Assembly: GCA_900764215.1 (NCBI GenBank)
Contig: CAAFNI010000498.1
Location: 1-5,551 of the forward strand
Source: an uncultured Sutterella sp.
GTDB lineage: Bacteria; Pseudomonadota; Gammaproteobacteria; Burkholderiales; Burkholderiaceae_F
DNA: 5,551 nucleotides
Reading direction: 5' to 3'
This document shows, one piece after another, positions 1 through 5,531 of the stretch. How positions within the stretch are numbered: position 1 is the stretch's first letter; each line of letters opens with the position of its first letter. The notes beneath the pieces are model-generated. The model ran no database searches. It saw only the letters and a list, made by a program, of their open reading frames with translations, and was not told the origin of the DNA. A program made the position numbers and the translations under genes.

Positions 1-3
1 GAC

Positions 4-906
4 TCAGACCGTCTCGAAGAGCCGCCCGAGCCTCGGCAAAAGGGTGCGGCGGCAGTAGTCGGACGTCTCGTCGCCGCCCGGGAGCTCGAGGAACATGCGG
101 CTCGCGTCAAGCGTGAGTCCGAAGGCGAGCACGGCCTCGGGGCCGCCCCGCTCGCACTGCGCGACCACGCTCTTCACGGTGGCGATCACGCCCCTCGAAA
201 AGCGCTCGGACGCCGCGCGAAAGATCACGGCGTCGCGGTCCGGATCGTCAAGCGGATGCTCGGCCTTTTCGATGAAGCCCTCGAACTCCCCTTTGAGCCG
301 ATCGGCGAAGCGCTCCTTCATGAGGATGAAGTCGGCGCTCGAGGCGGTGCCGTAGGCTTCGCTCAGCGCCTGCGCGTTCTCGCGAAAGTCGATGCCGAGC
401 TGATGGCGGTGTTCGGGCGAGAGGTGCGGCCACTCGGCCGTAATGCGGCGCAGGAGCCCGACGAGGCGCATGCTCGCGGCGATCTGGCCCGCAAAGATGA
501 TGTCGTCGATCACGAAGCTGCGCGCAATCGTGCCGATGCCCGCATCGAGAAAGTGCTTCCAGCGGCGAAAGAAGAGCCTTTCCTCCTCTTCGCTCTCAAA
601 GACCTCCCCTACGAGCGCCTGAGGACTTGCGGCGTGCTCGAGCACCAGCCTGCGAACGCGGGCGGCAAAGTCCTCGAAGCTTTCGAGCGCCGCAAAGGAC
701 GTGCCCGTGCCCGACGCGCGCTCGAGGCGTTCGAGCCAGGAGGCCTGCTCGAAGGAGAGATCCTCCATGAGCTTGCGGCAGCCCGACGGGAGAAAGCTCC
801 TCGCCCGCTGCCAGTCTTCAAAAAGGCCCGTCGCGGCCGCCGTGAGGCGCTCAAGCGCCCCTCTGATGAGCGCAAGGCGTTCGGCCTCGGTGTGTATCGC
901 ATTCAT
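4..906 (-). CDS. Uncharacterised helical protein (about 300 aa)
   Basis: I do not recognise this protein and assign no function. The frame is open from a TTG at 1011, with ATG codons at 996, 945 and 906, and ends at a TGA at 4-6. I chose the ATG at 906, giving 300 aa. Codons between 945 and 906 (e.g. CGA AAA CGA GAA ATT) lack the strong G/C third-position bias of the rest, and the stretch near 960 reads like a GC-rich leader hairpin. No start has a good Shine-Dalgarno; 996 has only a weak GGGAAA. The product is rich in Leu, Arg, Glu and Ala, and looks all-helical. It has no signal peptide, no membrane segment and no CxxC motif, so it is probably cytoplasmic. A run of acidic residues (ESEEEERLFFRRW) lies in the first half. 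It follows the flavoprotein on the same strand, but terminator hairpins and its own promoter-like region separate them, so it is probably a separate unit. The opposite-strand frame is a shadow. Confidence 0.62.
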   Translation of the reverse strand: MNAIHTEAERLALIRGALERLTAAATGLFEDWQRARSFLPSGCRKLMEDLSFEQASWLERLERASGTGTSFAALESFEDFAARVRRLVLEHAASPQALVGEVFESEEEERLFFRRWKHFLDAGIGTIARSFVIDDIIFAGQIAASMRLVGLLRRITAEWPHLSPEHRHQLGIDFRENAQALSEAYGTASSADFILMKERFADRLKGEFEGFIEKAEHPLDDPDRDAVIFRAASERFSRGVIATVKSVVAQCERGGPEAVLAFGLTLDASRMFLELPGGDETSDYCRRTLLPRLGRLFETV

Positions 907-1008
907 GTTCTTGTGGGAAATTTCTCGTTTTCGTTCCGACGTCATGGAGAGGCGCCGACGGCGCAAAGGCGCCGCCCCTTTTTCACGCGTCTGCATGAGA
1001 ATGTTTCC

Positions 1009-1058
1009 CAATAGTCTACATCAATCGCCAAAAAGCCGCACACCCCCGCAGACTATTG
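1009..1058. promoter_or_regulatory. Inverted repeat and candidate promoter upstream of the unknown gene
   Basis: Perfect 9-bp arms CAATAGTCT (1009-1017) and AGACTATTG (1050-1058) face each other across 32 bases. On the minus strand the left arm reads TAGACTATTG, whose TAGACT (1013-1018) matches the -10 consensus at 4 of 6 positions and lies just upstream of the candidate starts. I see no convincing -35. The arrangement would suit a dimeric regulator or looped operator overlapping the promoter, but no regulator can be assigned. The octamer ATAGTCTA recurs at 5422-5429 in front of the GntR gene. Confidence 0.4.
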
Positions 1059-1123
1059 ATTTTCCGAACGACGGATTCGGCGCAGCCGTCCGGCGCCCGC
1101 CCGCCGGGATTGTCCGCGCAGAC

Positions 1124-1159
1124 AAAACGGCGCCCGAAAGGCATTGACCCTTCGGGCGC
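1124..1159 (-). terminator. Rho-independent terminator of the flavoprotein unit
   Basis: Arms GCGCCCGAA (1130-1138) and TTCGGGCGC (1151-1159) pair perfectly. Read on the minus strand, the stem continues through a G-U and two G-C pairs to 12 bp with a six-base loop. On the plus strand the same position is an A-C mismatch, which points to minus-strand use. On that strand the hairpin is followed by CGTTTTG, a short U tract. It lies 84 bases past the flavoprotein stop codon and before the next gene, as expected of a transcription end. Confidence 0.7.
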
Positions 1160-1166
1160 TCCTCAA

Positions 1167-1186
1167 GTCCGGCTTCGGCGCCGGAC
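1167..1186. repeat. GC-rich hairpin between the two terminator stems
   Basis: Arms GTCCGGC (1167-1173) and GCCGGAC (1180-1186) form a 7-bp stem with a six-base loop. It is the middle of three consecutive hairpins downstream of the flavoprotein gene. It has no U tract, so it may only protect the 3' end or help termination. Confidence 0.45.
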
Positions 1187-1195
1187 GGTTGCCGG

Positions 1196-1225
1196 GATGC
1201 GCCGCCCGAGTTTGGGCGGCGCATC
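1196..1225 (-). terminator. Perfect 12-bp stem-loop after the flavoprotein stop
   Basis: Arms GATGCGCCGCCC (1196-1207) and GGGCGGCGCATC (1214-1225) are perfectly complementary, with a six-base loop. The structure begins 17 bases past the TAA at 1243-1245 on the minus strand. There is no U run after it, so on its own it is a poor intrinsic terminator. It is better read as a 3'-end-stabilising hairpin or the first element of a compound terminator ending at 1124. Confidence 0.6.
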
Positions 1226-1242
1226 AAGGCTTCTTCAAGCCC

Positions 1243-2754
1243 TTACTTGACGGCTGCGACCTTCTGGCCGGCGAGGCGGCCGAAGACGAGGCAGTCGAGA
1301 ATGGCGACGGACCCCAGGCGAACGGCGCCGTGCACGCCGCCCGTAGCTTCGCCGGCGGCATAGAGATGGCCGATCGGCTTGTCGGTGCGCACGTCGAGCA
1401 CTTCGCAGTTGTCGTCCGTGACGAGGCCGCCCATGCAGTGATGGACCTTGGGCTGCAGTTCGCAGACGTACCACGGGCCGTCGACGAGCGGAACCTGATC
1501 GTTGTTGATGTAGCGGTTCCAGACCGGGTCGGCCTTGGACTGGACGACCTTGTTGAATTCCTCGACCTGCGCCTTGAGGGCGTCGGCCTTGATGCCGGCG
1601 GCCTTGGCGAGGGCTTCGAGGGAGTCGTACTTTTCAACGATCTTGCGCTCGAGCATCTTTTCAAGGAAGCCCGGACGCTGCTTCTTGAGCGGCTGCACGT
1701 TGGGTTCGTTGCAGATGGCGAAGCACTTTTTGCCGTTGGCCTGTTCGACCATGATGGCGTCGGCGCGGACCTTGCGGTTGGCGAGCTCGTTGACGAAGCG
1801 CTTGCCTTCGGCGTTGACCCAGAGGCCGTATTCGGCGGCGGCCGTCTGGTTGAACTGCCAGCCGATGCCCATGCCCTTTTCGCGCGGGCAACCCCACGGA
1901 CCGCACTGGATCCAGTCGTTCTGGACCTGCAGGGCGCCGATGGCGGACGTTTCGCGCCACATTTCGGACGTGGCGCCCGGCTGGTTCGTCGTGTCGAGCG
2001 TTTCGTTGAGCTTCGGATCCTGGAACATGCGGAACTTGACGTCGGCCGAGAAGCCGCCGTAGCAGAGCACCACGCCCTTCGTTGCGCGGATCGTCTTCAC
2101 CTTGCCGGAATCGGCCTTCGGGAAGCGGTAGCCTTCGCGGACCTGGACGCCTTCGACGCCGTTTTCACCGCGAATGATGTGTTCGACGAACACGCGGTTG
2201 CGAAGCGGAATGCCGAGCTCCTTGCACTTGTCGAGCTCCTTCGTGACGATGCCCGAACCCGAGCCGTTGGTCGTCGTGACATAGCGCGGAACGGAGTGGC
2301 CGCCTTCCTGGCCGATGGCGTCGGGCAGGTACTGGACGCCGAGCTCCTTGACGGTCCATTCATAGTTGGAGAGCGCATGCTCGGCAAGATAGCGGACCTT
2401 GCTCGAGTAGTTCATGTAGTTGCCGGCCGTGAGAATGTCCTTCTCGAGGAGGTCCACGGAGTACTAGATATTGTGGAGCTTCTGCTGCGGGCAGCCCGTG
2501 GCGGTCAGAATGCCGCCGTTGATGATGGAGTTGCCGCCGAACGTGGCCATCTTTTCAAGAACGACGACGTTGGCGCCCGCCTTCTTCGCTTCGATGGCGG
2601 CGGCAAGACCTGCAAAACCCGAGCCGATGACGATCACGTCAACGGTTTCGTCCCACTTCTGCTTGGACGCGGCAACGGCGACGCCGGAGCCTGCAAGCGC
2701 CGCACCGGCGGCAACGGCACCCTGGATGAGATGACGGCGGGAAAGATCGGTCAT
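1243..2754 (-). pseudogene. Tat-exported flavocytochrome c/fumarate-reductase-like flavoprotein, interrupted by in-frame TAG
   Basis: Minus-strand gene of 503 codons from the ATG at 2754 to a TAA at 1243-1245, broken only by TAG at codon 97 (2464-2466); both sides stay in one frame. Order of parts: Tat signal SRRHLIQ (residues 5-11), hydrophobic stretch and likely cleavage near AVA-A (26-29); FAD dinucleotide motif GSGFAG (44-49) with acidic E67; GGNS (73-76); GGHSVPR (151-157); NGSGSG (163-168); EGKRFVNE with R327 (316-327); HH-MGG (438-443); GEATGGVHGAVRLG (468-481), the C-terminal FAD/substrate loop. The family reduces fumarate or related unsaturated acceptors in the periplasm. No CxxCH heme site is present, so electrons must come from a separate cytochrome. 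The start is set by a strong RBS, GAGGAGAA seven bases upstream; a TTG at 2775 lies before that RBS and is rejected. The downstream part alone lacks the FAD motif. Nonsense mutation is likeliest; sequence error or suppression is possible. Confidence 0.88.
2464..2466 (-). other. Premature in-frame TAG (codon 97)
   Basis: Minus-strand codons read CAC AAT ATC TAG TAC TCC GTG GAC. The frame before and after is identical, and typical family protein sequence continues on both sides. In recalled relatives this position sits in an I-K-D-S stretch, so AAG to TAG is the simplest origin, by inference. A GTG three codons later (2457) could in principle restart, but no Shine-Dalgarno precedes it. Confidence 0.9.
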
Positions 2755-2757
2755 GGT

Positions 2758-2800
2758 GTGTTTCTCCTCAAACAAGCTCCGTCCGGACGTGTTTCTCCTC
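2758..2800 (-). promoter_or_regulatory. RBS of the flavoprotein gene and an upstream duplicate
   Basis: On the minus strand GAGGAGAAACAC occurs twice, at 2769-2758 and 2800-2789, 31 bases apart. The proximal copy is the working RBS, with GAGGAGAA seven bases before the ATG at 2754. The distal copy has no start codon at a useful distance. It lies in the loop of a 6-bp hairpin (arms CCGGAC at 2783-2788 and GTCCGG at 2803-2808). It could be a relic of a small duplication, a ribosome stand-by site, or a GGA-type site for an RNA-binding protein. Confidence 0.6.
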
Positions 2801-2826
2801 GTGTCCGGCGCGGAGATTCCGCCCTT

Positions 2827-2841
2827 CGTCCCGTCGGGACG
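2827..2841. repeat. Short hairpin in the flavoprotein leader
   Basis: Arms CGTCCC (2827-2832) and GGGACG (2836-2841) close a three-base loop in the presumed 5' untranslated region of the flavoprotein gene. The role is unknown. Confidence 0.35.
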
Positions 2842-2883
2842 CGGGCGACTTCCAACGGGCGCATTTCTTCGCCCTTCGTTACC

Positions 2884-3071
2884 ATTCTACTATCGCCCGT
2901 CCGAAAGCGCGTGAGAACAAACCCGCATGCGCTTCACATCGCTCTGAAACAGCATGCAACCGAAAAAACCACTCCCGCAGCGCTCGGGCATTTCCAAACG
3001 TCGCTCCGTCAGGCATTGCGGCGGCTTTTGACGGCCCGCAGCCCATGCTTTTTCCCGTTACATACTGTCAA
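2884..3071 (-). promoter_or_regulatory. Candidate promoter region of the flavoprotein gene
   Basis: Two partial promoter signals are seen on the minus strand. A perfect -35 hexamer TTGACA lies at 3071-3066, but no good -10 follows at 16-18 bases. A TAGAAT matching the -10 consensus at 5 of 6 positions lies at 2889-2884, without a clear -35. The first sits in the AT-rich core beside the palindromes at 3092-3139 and would give a leader of nearly 300 bases. Between 2842 and 3060 I see no credible gene on either strand. Confidence 0.3.
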
Positions 3072-3091
3072 ATACACATTCTCAATTCAAC

Positions 3092-3139
3092 ATTCAGTAT
3101 TTTTACTGAATTTTTATCAGGCTTTTGACGCTCAAAAGC
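3092..3139. promoter_or_regulatory. Two adjacent operator-like palindromes in the divergent intergenic region
   Basis: The first is ATTCAGTA / TACTGAAT (3092-3099 and 3104-3111, four-base T spacer). The second is GCTTTTGA / TCAAAAGC (3121-3128 and 3132-3139, three-base spacer). Both have perfect 8-bp arms and lie in the AT-rich core, between the divergently transcribed flavoprotein and transporter genes. Their neighbourhood includes a TTGACA-like -35 for the flavoprotein. They look like binding sites for dimeric regulators; no cognate regulator can be named from this window. Confidence 0.5.
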
Positions 3140-3253
3140 ATCAAATTCTTGCCCCTCCTAGGGATTACGCGGAGTTCCTAAGGACTTCCCCTAAACACAT
3201 CTCGCGTATTTTCCGCATTTTTGTTAGCATGACGCTGACCGGTAGAAGCACAT

Positions 3254-3461
3254 TCGGACGGCCGCTCAGACCACGGTCCGACGCCTGCGCTTCGGGCGGT
3301 CGCGCCGGGAAAAGATACCTTCCCGGCAGCCCGGCGGGAAAGCGCCAGGCGCCTCCGAGGCAGGAGCGCCGGCGGGGCCTTCGCCGGGTCAAGCACGGGC
3401 GGCGCCATCCCTTTCACACCAGTCGTCCGTTACGGACCGCGTCCGGGTGAAAGACGGACGC
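3254..3461 (+). other. GC-rich, hairpin-dense leader before the transporter gene
   Basis: This stretch just upstream of the EamA gene carries several stems: TCGGAC/GTCCGA (3254-3259 with 3276-3281), GCCGGGAA/TTCCCGGC (3304-3311 with 3320-3327), CCGGCG/CGCCGG (3369-3374 with 3382-3387), GTCCG/CGGAC (3425-3429 with 3433-3437) and GCGTCCG/CGGACGC (3439-3445 with 3455-3461). The last two can re-pair alternatively. A 74-codon open frame from the ATG at 3229 uses atypical codons, is Arg-rich and has no RBS, so I do not call it. I could not match the leader to a known riboswitch. Confidence 0.4.
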
Positions 3462-3483
3462 AAGAACCGGTAATCGCCAACCC

Positions 3484-4512
3484 ATGTTCATCGGTGTTCT
3501 TCTGGGCATCGCTGCGGGTGCTCTCTGGGGCCTCATCTACATCGCGCCCCTTCTTCTGCCGCAGTACAACCCCGTTCTCGTCGCCCTCGGGCGATTCATC
3601 GCCTTCGGCCTCGTGTCGCTGCCCTTCATGTTCTTCATGAAGGAGGACCTCAAGCGCTTCACGAAGCCCGACATCATCGAGGCGTTCCGCCTTCCCTTCT
3701 TCGGCAACGTCGTCTTCTACAGCCTGATCACCGTCTGCATCCGCATGTCGGGCGCGCCGCTCGCCGGCATGTTCATGGCCGTCATCCCCGTGCTCGTCGC
3801 CGTCGTGGCGAACGTGCGCTATCAGCGCGAGGGCCGCGGCATCTCCTGGGGCTCGATCACGCCGCCCCTCGTGCTCATCTTCTTCGGCCTCGTCATCGCC
3901 AACTGGACCGAATTCCAATACATCACCTCCTCGGGCTCCACGGGCCTCGACTTCTGGATCGGCGTCCTCTTCGGCATCGCGGCCGTCATCTCCTGGACCT
4001 GGTTCTCGATCATGAACGGCGAATGGCTCCTCGCGCACCCCAAGCACAGCTCCTCCGCGTGGACCGCGCTTCAGGGCGTGACGGTGCTCCCGGTCGTCAT
4101 GATCGCCTTTGCCATCCTCGCCTGGCCCTGCGGCTGGATGGACACATCGGTGTCGCTCCTGGGCGAAACGCCTCTGCGCTTTCTCGGCGTCGCCCTCATG
4201 ATCGGGCTCCTCTGCAGCTGGGTGGCCATGCTCTGCTGGAACCAGATGTCCCAGCGCCTGCCCTCCGGCCTCGGCGGTCAGCTCATCGTCTTCGAGAGCA
4301 TCTCCGCCGTCGTCTACGCGCTCATCTGGCGCGGCGAATGGCCCACCATCACGATGGTCATCGGCTTTGCGATCCTGCTCGTCGGCGTGATGTGCTCCCT
4401 CTACGTCTTCGGAAAGTCGCCCGCCCAAAAGGAGGACGACCCAAAAAAAGCGTGCGCGGCCCCGTCGAAGGCCGCGACGCCTGACGAAAAGCTCGAAGGC
4501 GAGGCCGCCTGA
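3484..4512 (+). CDS. EamA/DMT-superfamily permease, 10 TM
   Basis: A 342-aa integral membrane protein of the drug/metabolite transporter superfamily. Substrates cannot be read from sequence; relatives export amino acids, metabolites or drugs. Ten hydrophobic helices are visible at about residues 3-25, 31-52, 71-88, 91-111, 125-141, 156-177, 197-218, 232-251, 260-281 and 287-309. They form two EamA repeats of five helices, separated near residue 145-155. The WRGE motif before the last helix (282-285) is typical of the second repeat. The C-terminal tail (310-342) is charged and probably cytoplasmic. The ATG at 3484 is the only sensible start, because an in-frame TGA lies at 3448-3450 and later Met codons would remove helix 1. 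There is no clear Shine-Dalgarno. It is divergent from the flavoprotein gene and convergent with the GntR gene. The tail-coding region contains a possible frameshift cassette (4430-4476). Confidence 0.93.
   Translation: MFIGVLLGIAAGALWGLIYIAPLLLPQYNPVLVALGRFIAFGLVSLPFMFFMKEDLKRFTKPDIIEAFRLPFFGNVVFYSLITVCIRMSGAPLAGMFMAVIPVLVAVVANVRYQREGRGISWGSITPPLVLIFFGLVIANWTEFQYITSSGSTGLDFWIGVLFGIAAVISWTWFSIMNGEWLLAHPKHSSSAWTALQGVTVLPVVMIAFAILAWPCGWMDTSVSLLGETPLRFLGVALMIGLLCSWVAMLCWNQMSQRLPSGLGGQLIVFESISAVVYALIWRGEWPTITMVIGFAILLVGVMCSLYVFGKSPAQKEDDPKKACAAPSKAATPDEKLEGEAA
4430..4476 (+). promoter_or_regulatory. Candidate dnaX-like -1 frameshift cassette
   Basis: Three elements sit in order within the transporter gene. 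AGGAGG is at 4430-4435. The heptamer A AAA AAA is at 4443-4449, phased so that the zero-frame codons are CCA AAA AAA. A 7-bp GC stem (CGCGGCC 4455-4461, GGCCGCG 4470-4476, eight-base loop) begins five bases after the heptamer. A -1 shift would read AGC GTG CGC and stop at a TGA at 4482-4484, giving tail SVRGPVEGRDA instead of ACAAPSKAATPDEKLEGEAA. The layout is seen; function is inferred by analogy with dnaX. Confidence 0.4.
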
Positions 4513-4549
4513 GGCCTCCTTCGGACAAGACCTTCGACACGAAAGGCAC

Positions 4550-4587
4550 GGCCCGGATGCGCGAAAGCATTCGGGCCGCTTTCCGTT
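4550..4587 (+). terminator. Terminator between convergent transporter and GntR genes
   Basis: Arms GGCCCGGATGC (4550-4560) and GCATTCGGGCC (4567-4577) pair over 11 bp with one G-U and a GCGAAA loop. On the plus strand they are followed by GCTTTCCGTTTC, a weak U-rich tail. Read on the minus strand the G-U becomes an A-C mismatch, so it is oriented for the transporter, though it may also serve the GntR gene, whose stop codon is ten bases away. Confidence 0.7.
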
Positions 4588-5352
4588 TCAGGGCAGCGCA
4601 AAGCAGATCTGGGAATTCTCCGCGTCAAGCCTGTAGATGCGGTACTCGACGGGCAGACTGCCGAAGGCCATCGAGATGCGTGCGAACCTCAGCACCGGCA
4701 TGGGATCGGGCACGCCGAGCCGTGCCGCCTCCGCGCCCGCAACGCACTCGTAGCGCACCGCGCAGCGCTGGCTCGTGATCACCACGCCCATTTCGCGCGC
4801 GTAGAACCTGTAGATCGAGTCGTCCGGCCTGCAGCTTTTCAGATAACGCTCGGCCGTGAGTCCCGGAAAGCACTCCGGCAGGAGGAAGATCTCGTCCGAC
4901 GCGGCGATGCGGTCGCCTTCGGGCGTGTGCTTGAGCATGTGCCTCAACAGGCGGATCACGGGCTCTCCGGCCGCAATCCCCAGGCCCGCCGCAGCTTCCG
5001 GCGGGCAGGCCGACTCCTCAAGCGACACGAGCCGTCTGTAGTCGAACCGCGTGCTGCCGTCCAGACTCTCGAAGGGCTGGAACCGGTTTTCCTCGGCCAC
5101 CGTCGCAAGGGTCGCCGCGAACGTTCCCGCGCCCTGGCGCCGGATGAGCGCGCCCTCTTCAACCAAAAGCTCCACGGCCCGCCTCAGCGTGCCGAGCGAC
5201 ACGCCGAGCTCCTCGGCGAGCACGCCCTCCGTCGGGAGCCTGTCGCCCGGATGCCAGTCCCCGTGCCGAAGCCTCTCGGCGAGCACGTCCCGCGCCTGCT
5301 TGTAAAGAGGGCTTCTCGCAACGGCGTGCATTCTTCCCGCCTTCTGCCGCAT
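4588..5352 (-). CDS. GntR-family regulator, HutC type with UTRA domain
   Basis: A 254-aa cytoplasmic transcription regulator. The N-terminal winged helix-turn-helix spans about residues 14-80, with the family pattern PLYKQ, GDRLPTE, LAEELGVSLGTLRRAVELLVEEG and RRQGAGTF. A UTRA ligand-sensing domain follows, about 90-250, including the typical GEPVIRLLR (129-137), the DEIFLLPE segment (153-160), the SIYRFYAREMG segment (179-189) and the end PVEYRIYRLDAEN. HutC-type members usually repress a neighbouring uptake or catabolic operon and release DNA on binding a small effector; the effector here cannot be told. The ATG at 5352 is preceded by GAGGA at five bases; the GTG at 5364 overlaps this RBS and is rejected. 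It is convergent with the transporter and divergent from the gene starting at 5548, which is its likeliest target together with itself, via the palindrome at 5391-5414. Confidence 0.92.
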   Translation of the reverse strand: MRQKAGRMHAVARSPLYKQARDVLAERLRHGDWHPGDRLPTEGVLAEELGVSLGTLRRAVELLVEEGALIRRQGAGTFAATLATVAEENRFQPFESLDGSTRFDYRRLVSLEESACPPEAAAGLGIAAGEPVIRLLRHMLKHTPEGDRIAASDEIFLLPECFPGLTAERYLKSCRPDDSIYRFYAREMGVVITSQRCAVRYECVAGAEAARLGVPDPMPVLRFARISMAFGSLPVEYRIYRLDAENSQICFALP

Positions 5353-5390
5353 GTGCGTCCTCACATTCTTGTCATGCTGTTTCGAGTTCT

Positions 5391-5414
5391 TTTCTACTCC
5401 CCGGGGAGTAGAAA
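5391..5414. promoter_or_regulatory. Perfect 24-bp palindrome, probable GntR operator
   Basis: The half-site TTTCTACTCCCC (5391-5402) is followed immediately by its exact reverse complement, with no spacer and no mismatch. It lies 38 bases upstream of the GntR start and in the intergenic region shared with the divergent gene at 5548. A -10-like TAGACT on the minus strand (5424-5429) would place the start of transcription at about the palindrome's right edge. A bound dimer would then block the regulator's own promoter. Autoregulation is inferred from position and symmetry. Confidence 0.7.
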
Positions 5415-5421
5415 TTCATTC

Positions 5422-5429
5422 ATAGTCTA
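5422..5429 (-). promoter_or_regulatory. Candidate -10 of the GntR gene
   Basis: The minus strand reads TAGACTAT, with TAGACT matching TATAAT at 4 of 6 positions. No convincing -35 is seen at 16-18 bases. The same octamer sits in front of the unknown gene at 1011-1018. Confidence 0.3.
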
Positions 5430-5531
5430 GAGGACTTTTACGCGTCACCGCCACTTTCGCGCCGCCGACCGCGTCCTTTGCGCAATGATCGGGCACGCGT
5501 CGCGGGCTTTCAGCAATCGTCACCGGACGTC

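Noticed and set aside
256..1014. A 252-codon plus-strand frame opposite the unknown gene
   Set aside because: Its codon use mirrors the minus-strand gene, whose third-position bias is stronger; the translation is Arg-rich and of low plausibility.
1243..2457. A separate gene starting at the GTG after the TAG
   Set aside because: No Shine-Dalgarno, and the product would lack the FAD-binding motif; it is the second part of the interrupted gene.
1144..3450. A 768-codon plus-strand open frame opposite the flavoprotein gene and the intergenic region
   Set aside because: It is antisense to a recognisable flavoprotein, runs on through AT-rich intergenic DNA, has no RBS and encodes no known motif. 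Long antisense frames are expected in GC-rich genes.
3229..3450. A possible 74-codon leader ORF before the transporter
   Set aside because: No RBS, atypical codons including AGA, Arg-rich composition, and overlap with strong hairpins.
3254..3461. A known riboswitch (cobalamin, guanidine, TPP, FMN types considered)
   Set aside because: None of the conserved core motifs I know could be located; only generic stems are present.
3430..4428. A 332-codon minus-strand frame opposite the transporter
   Set aside because: The translation is a Gly/Glu/Asp/His-rich shadow with no fold signature, while the plus strand encodes a clear 10-TM protein.
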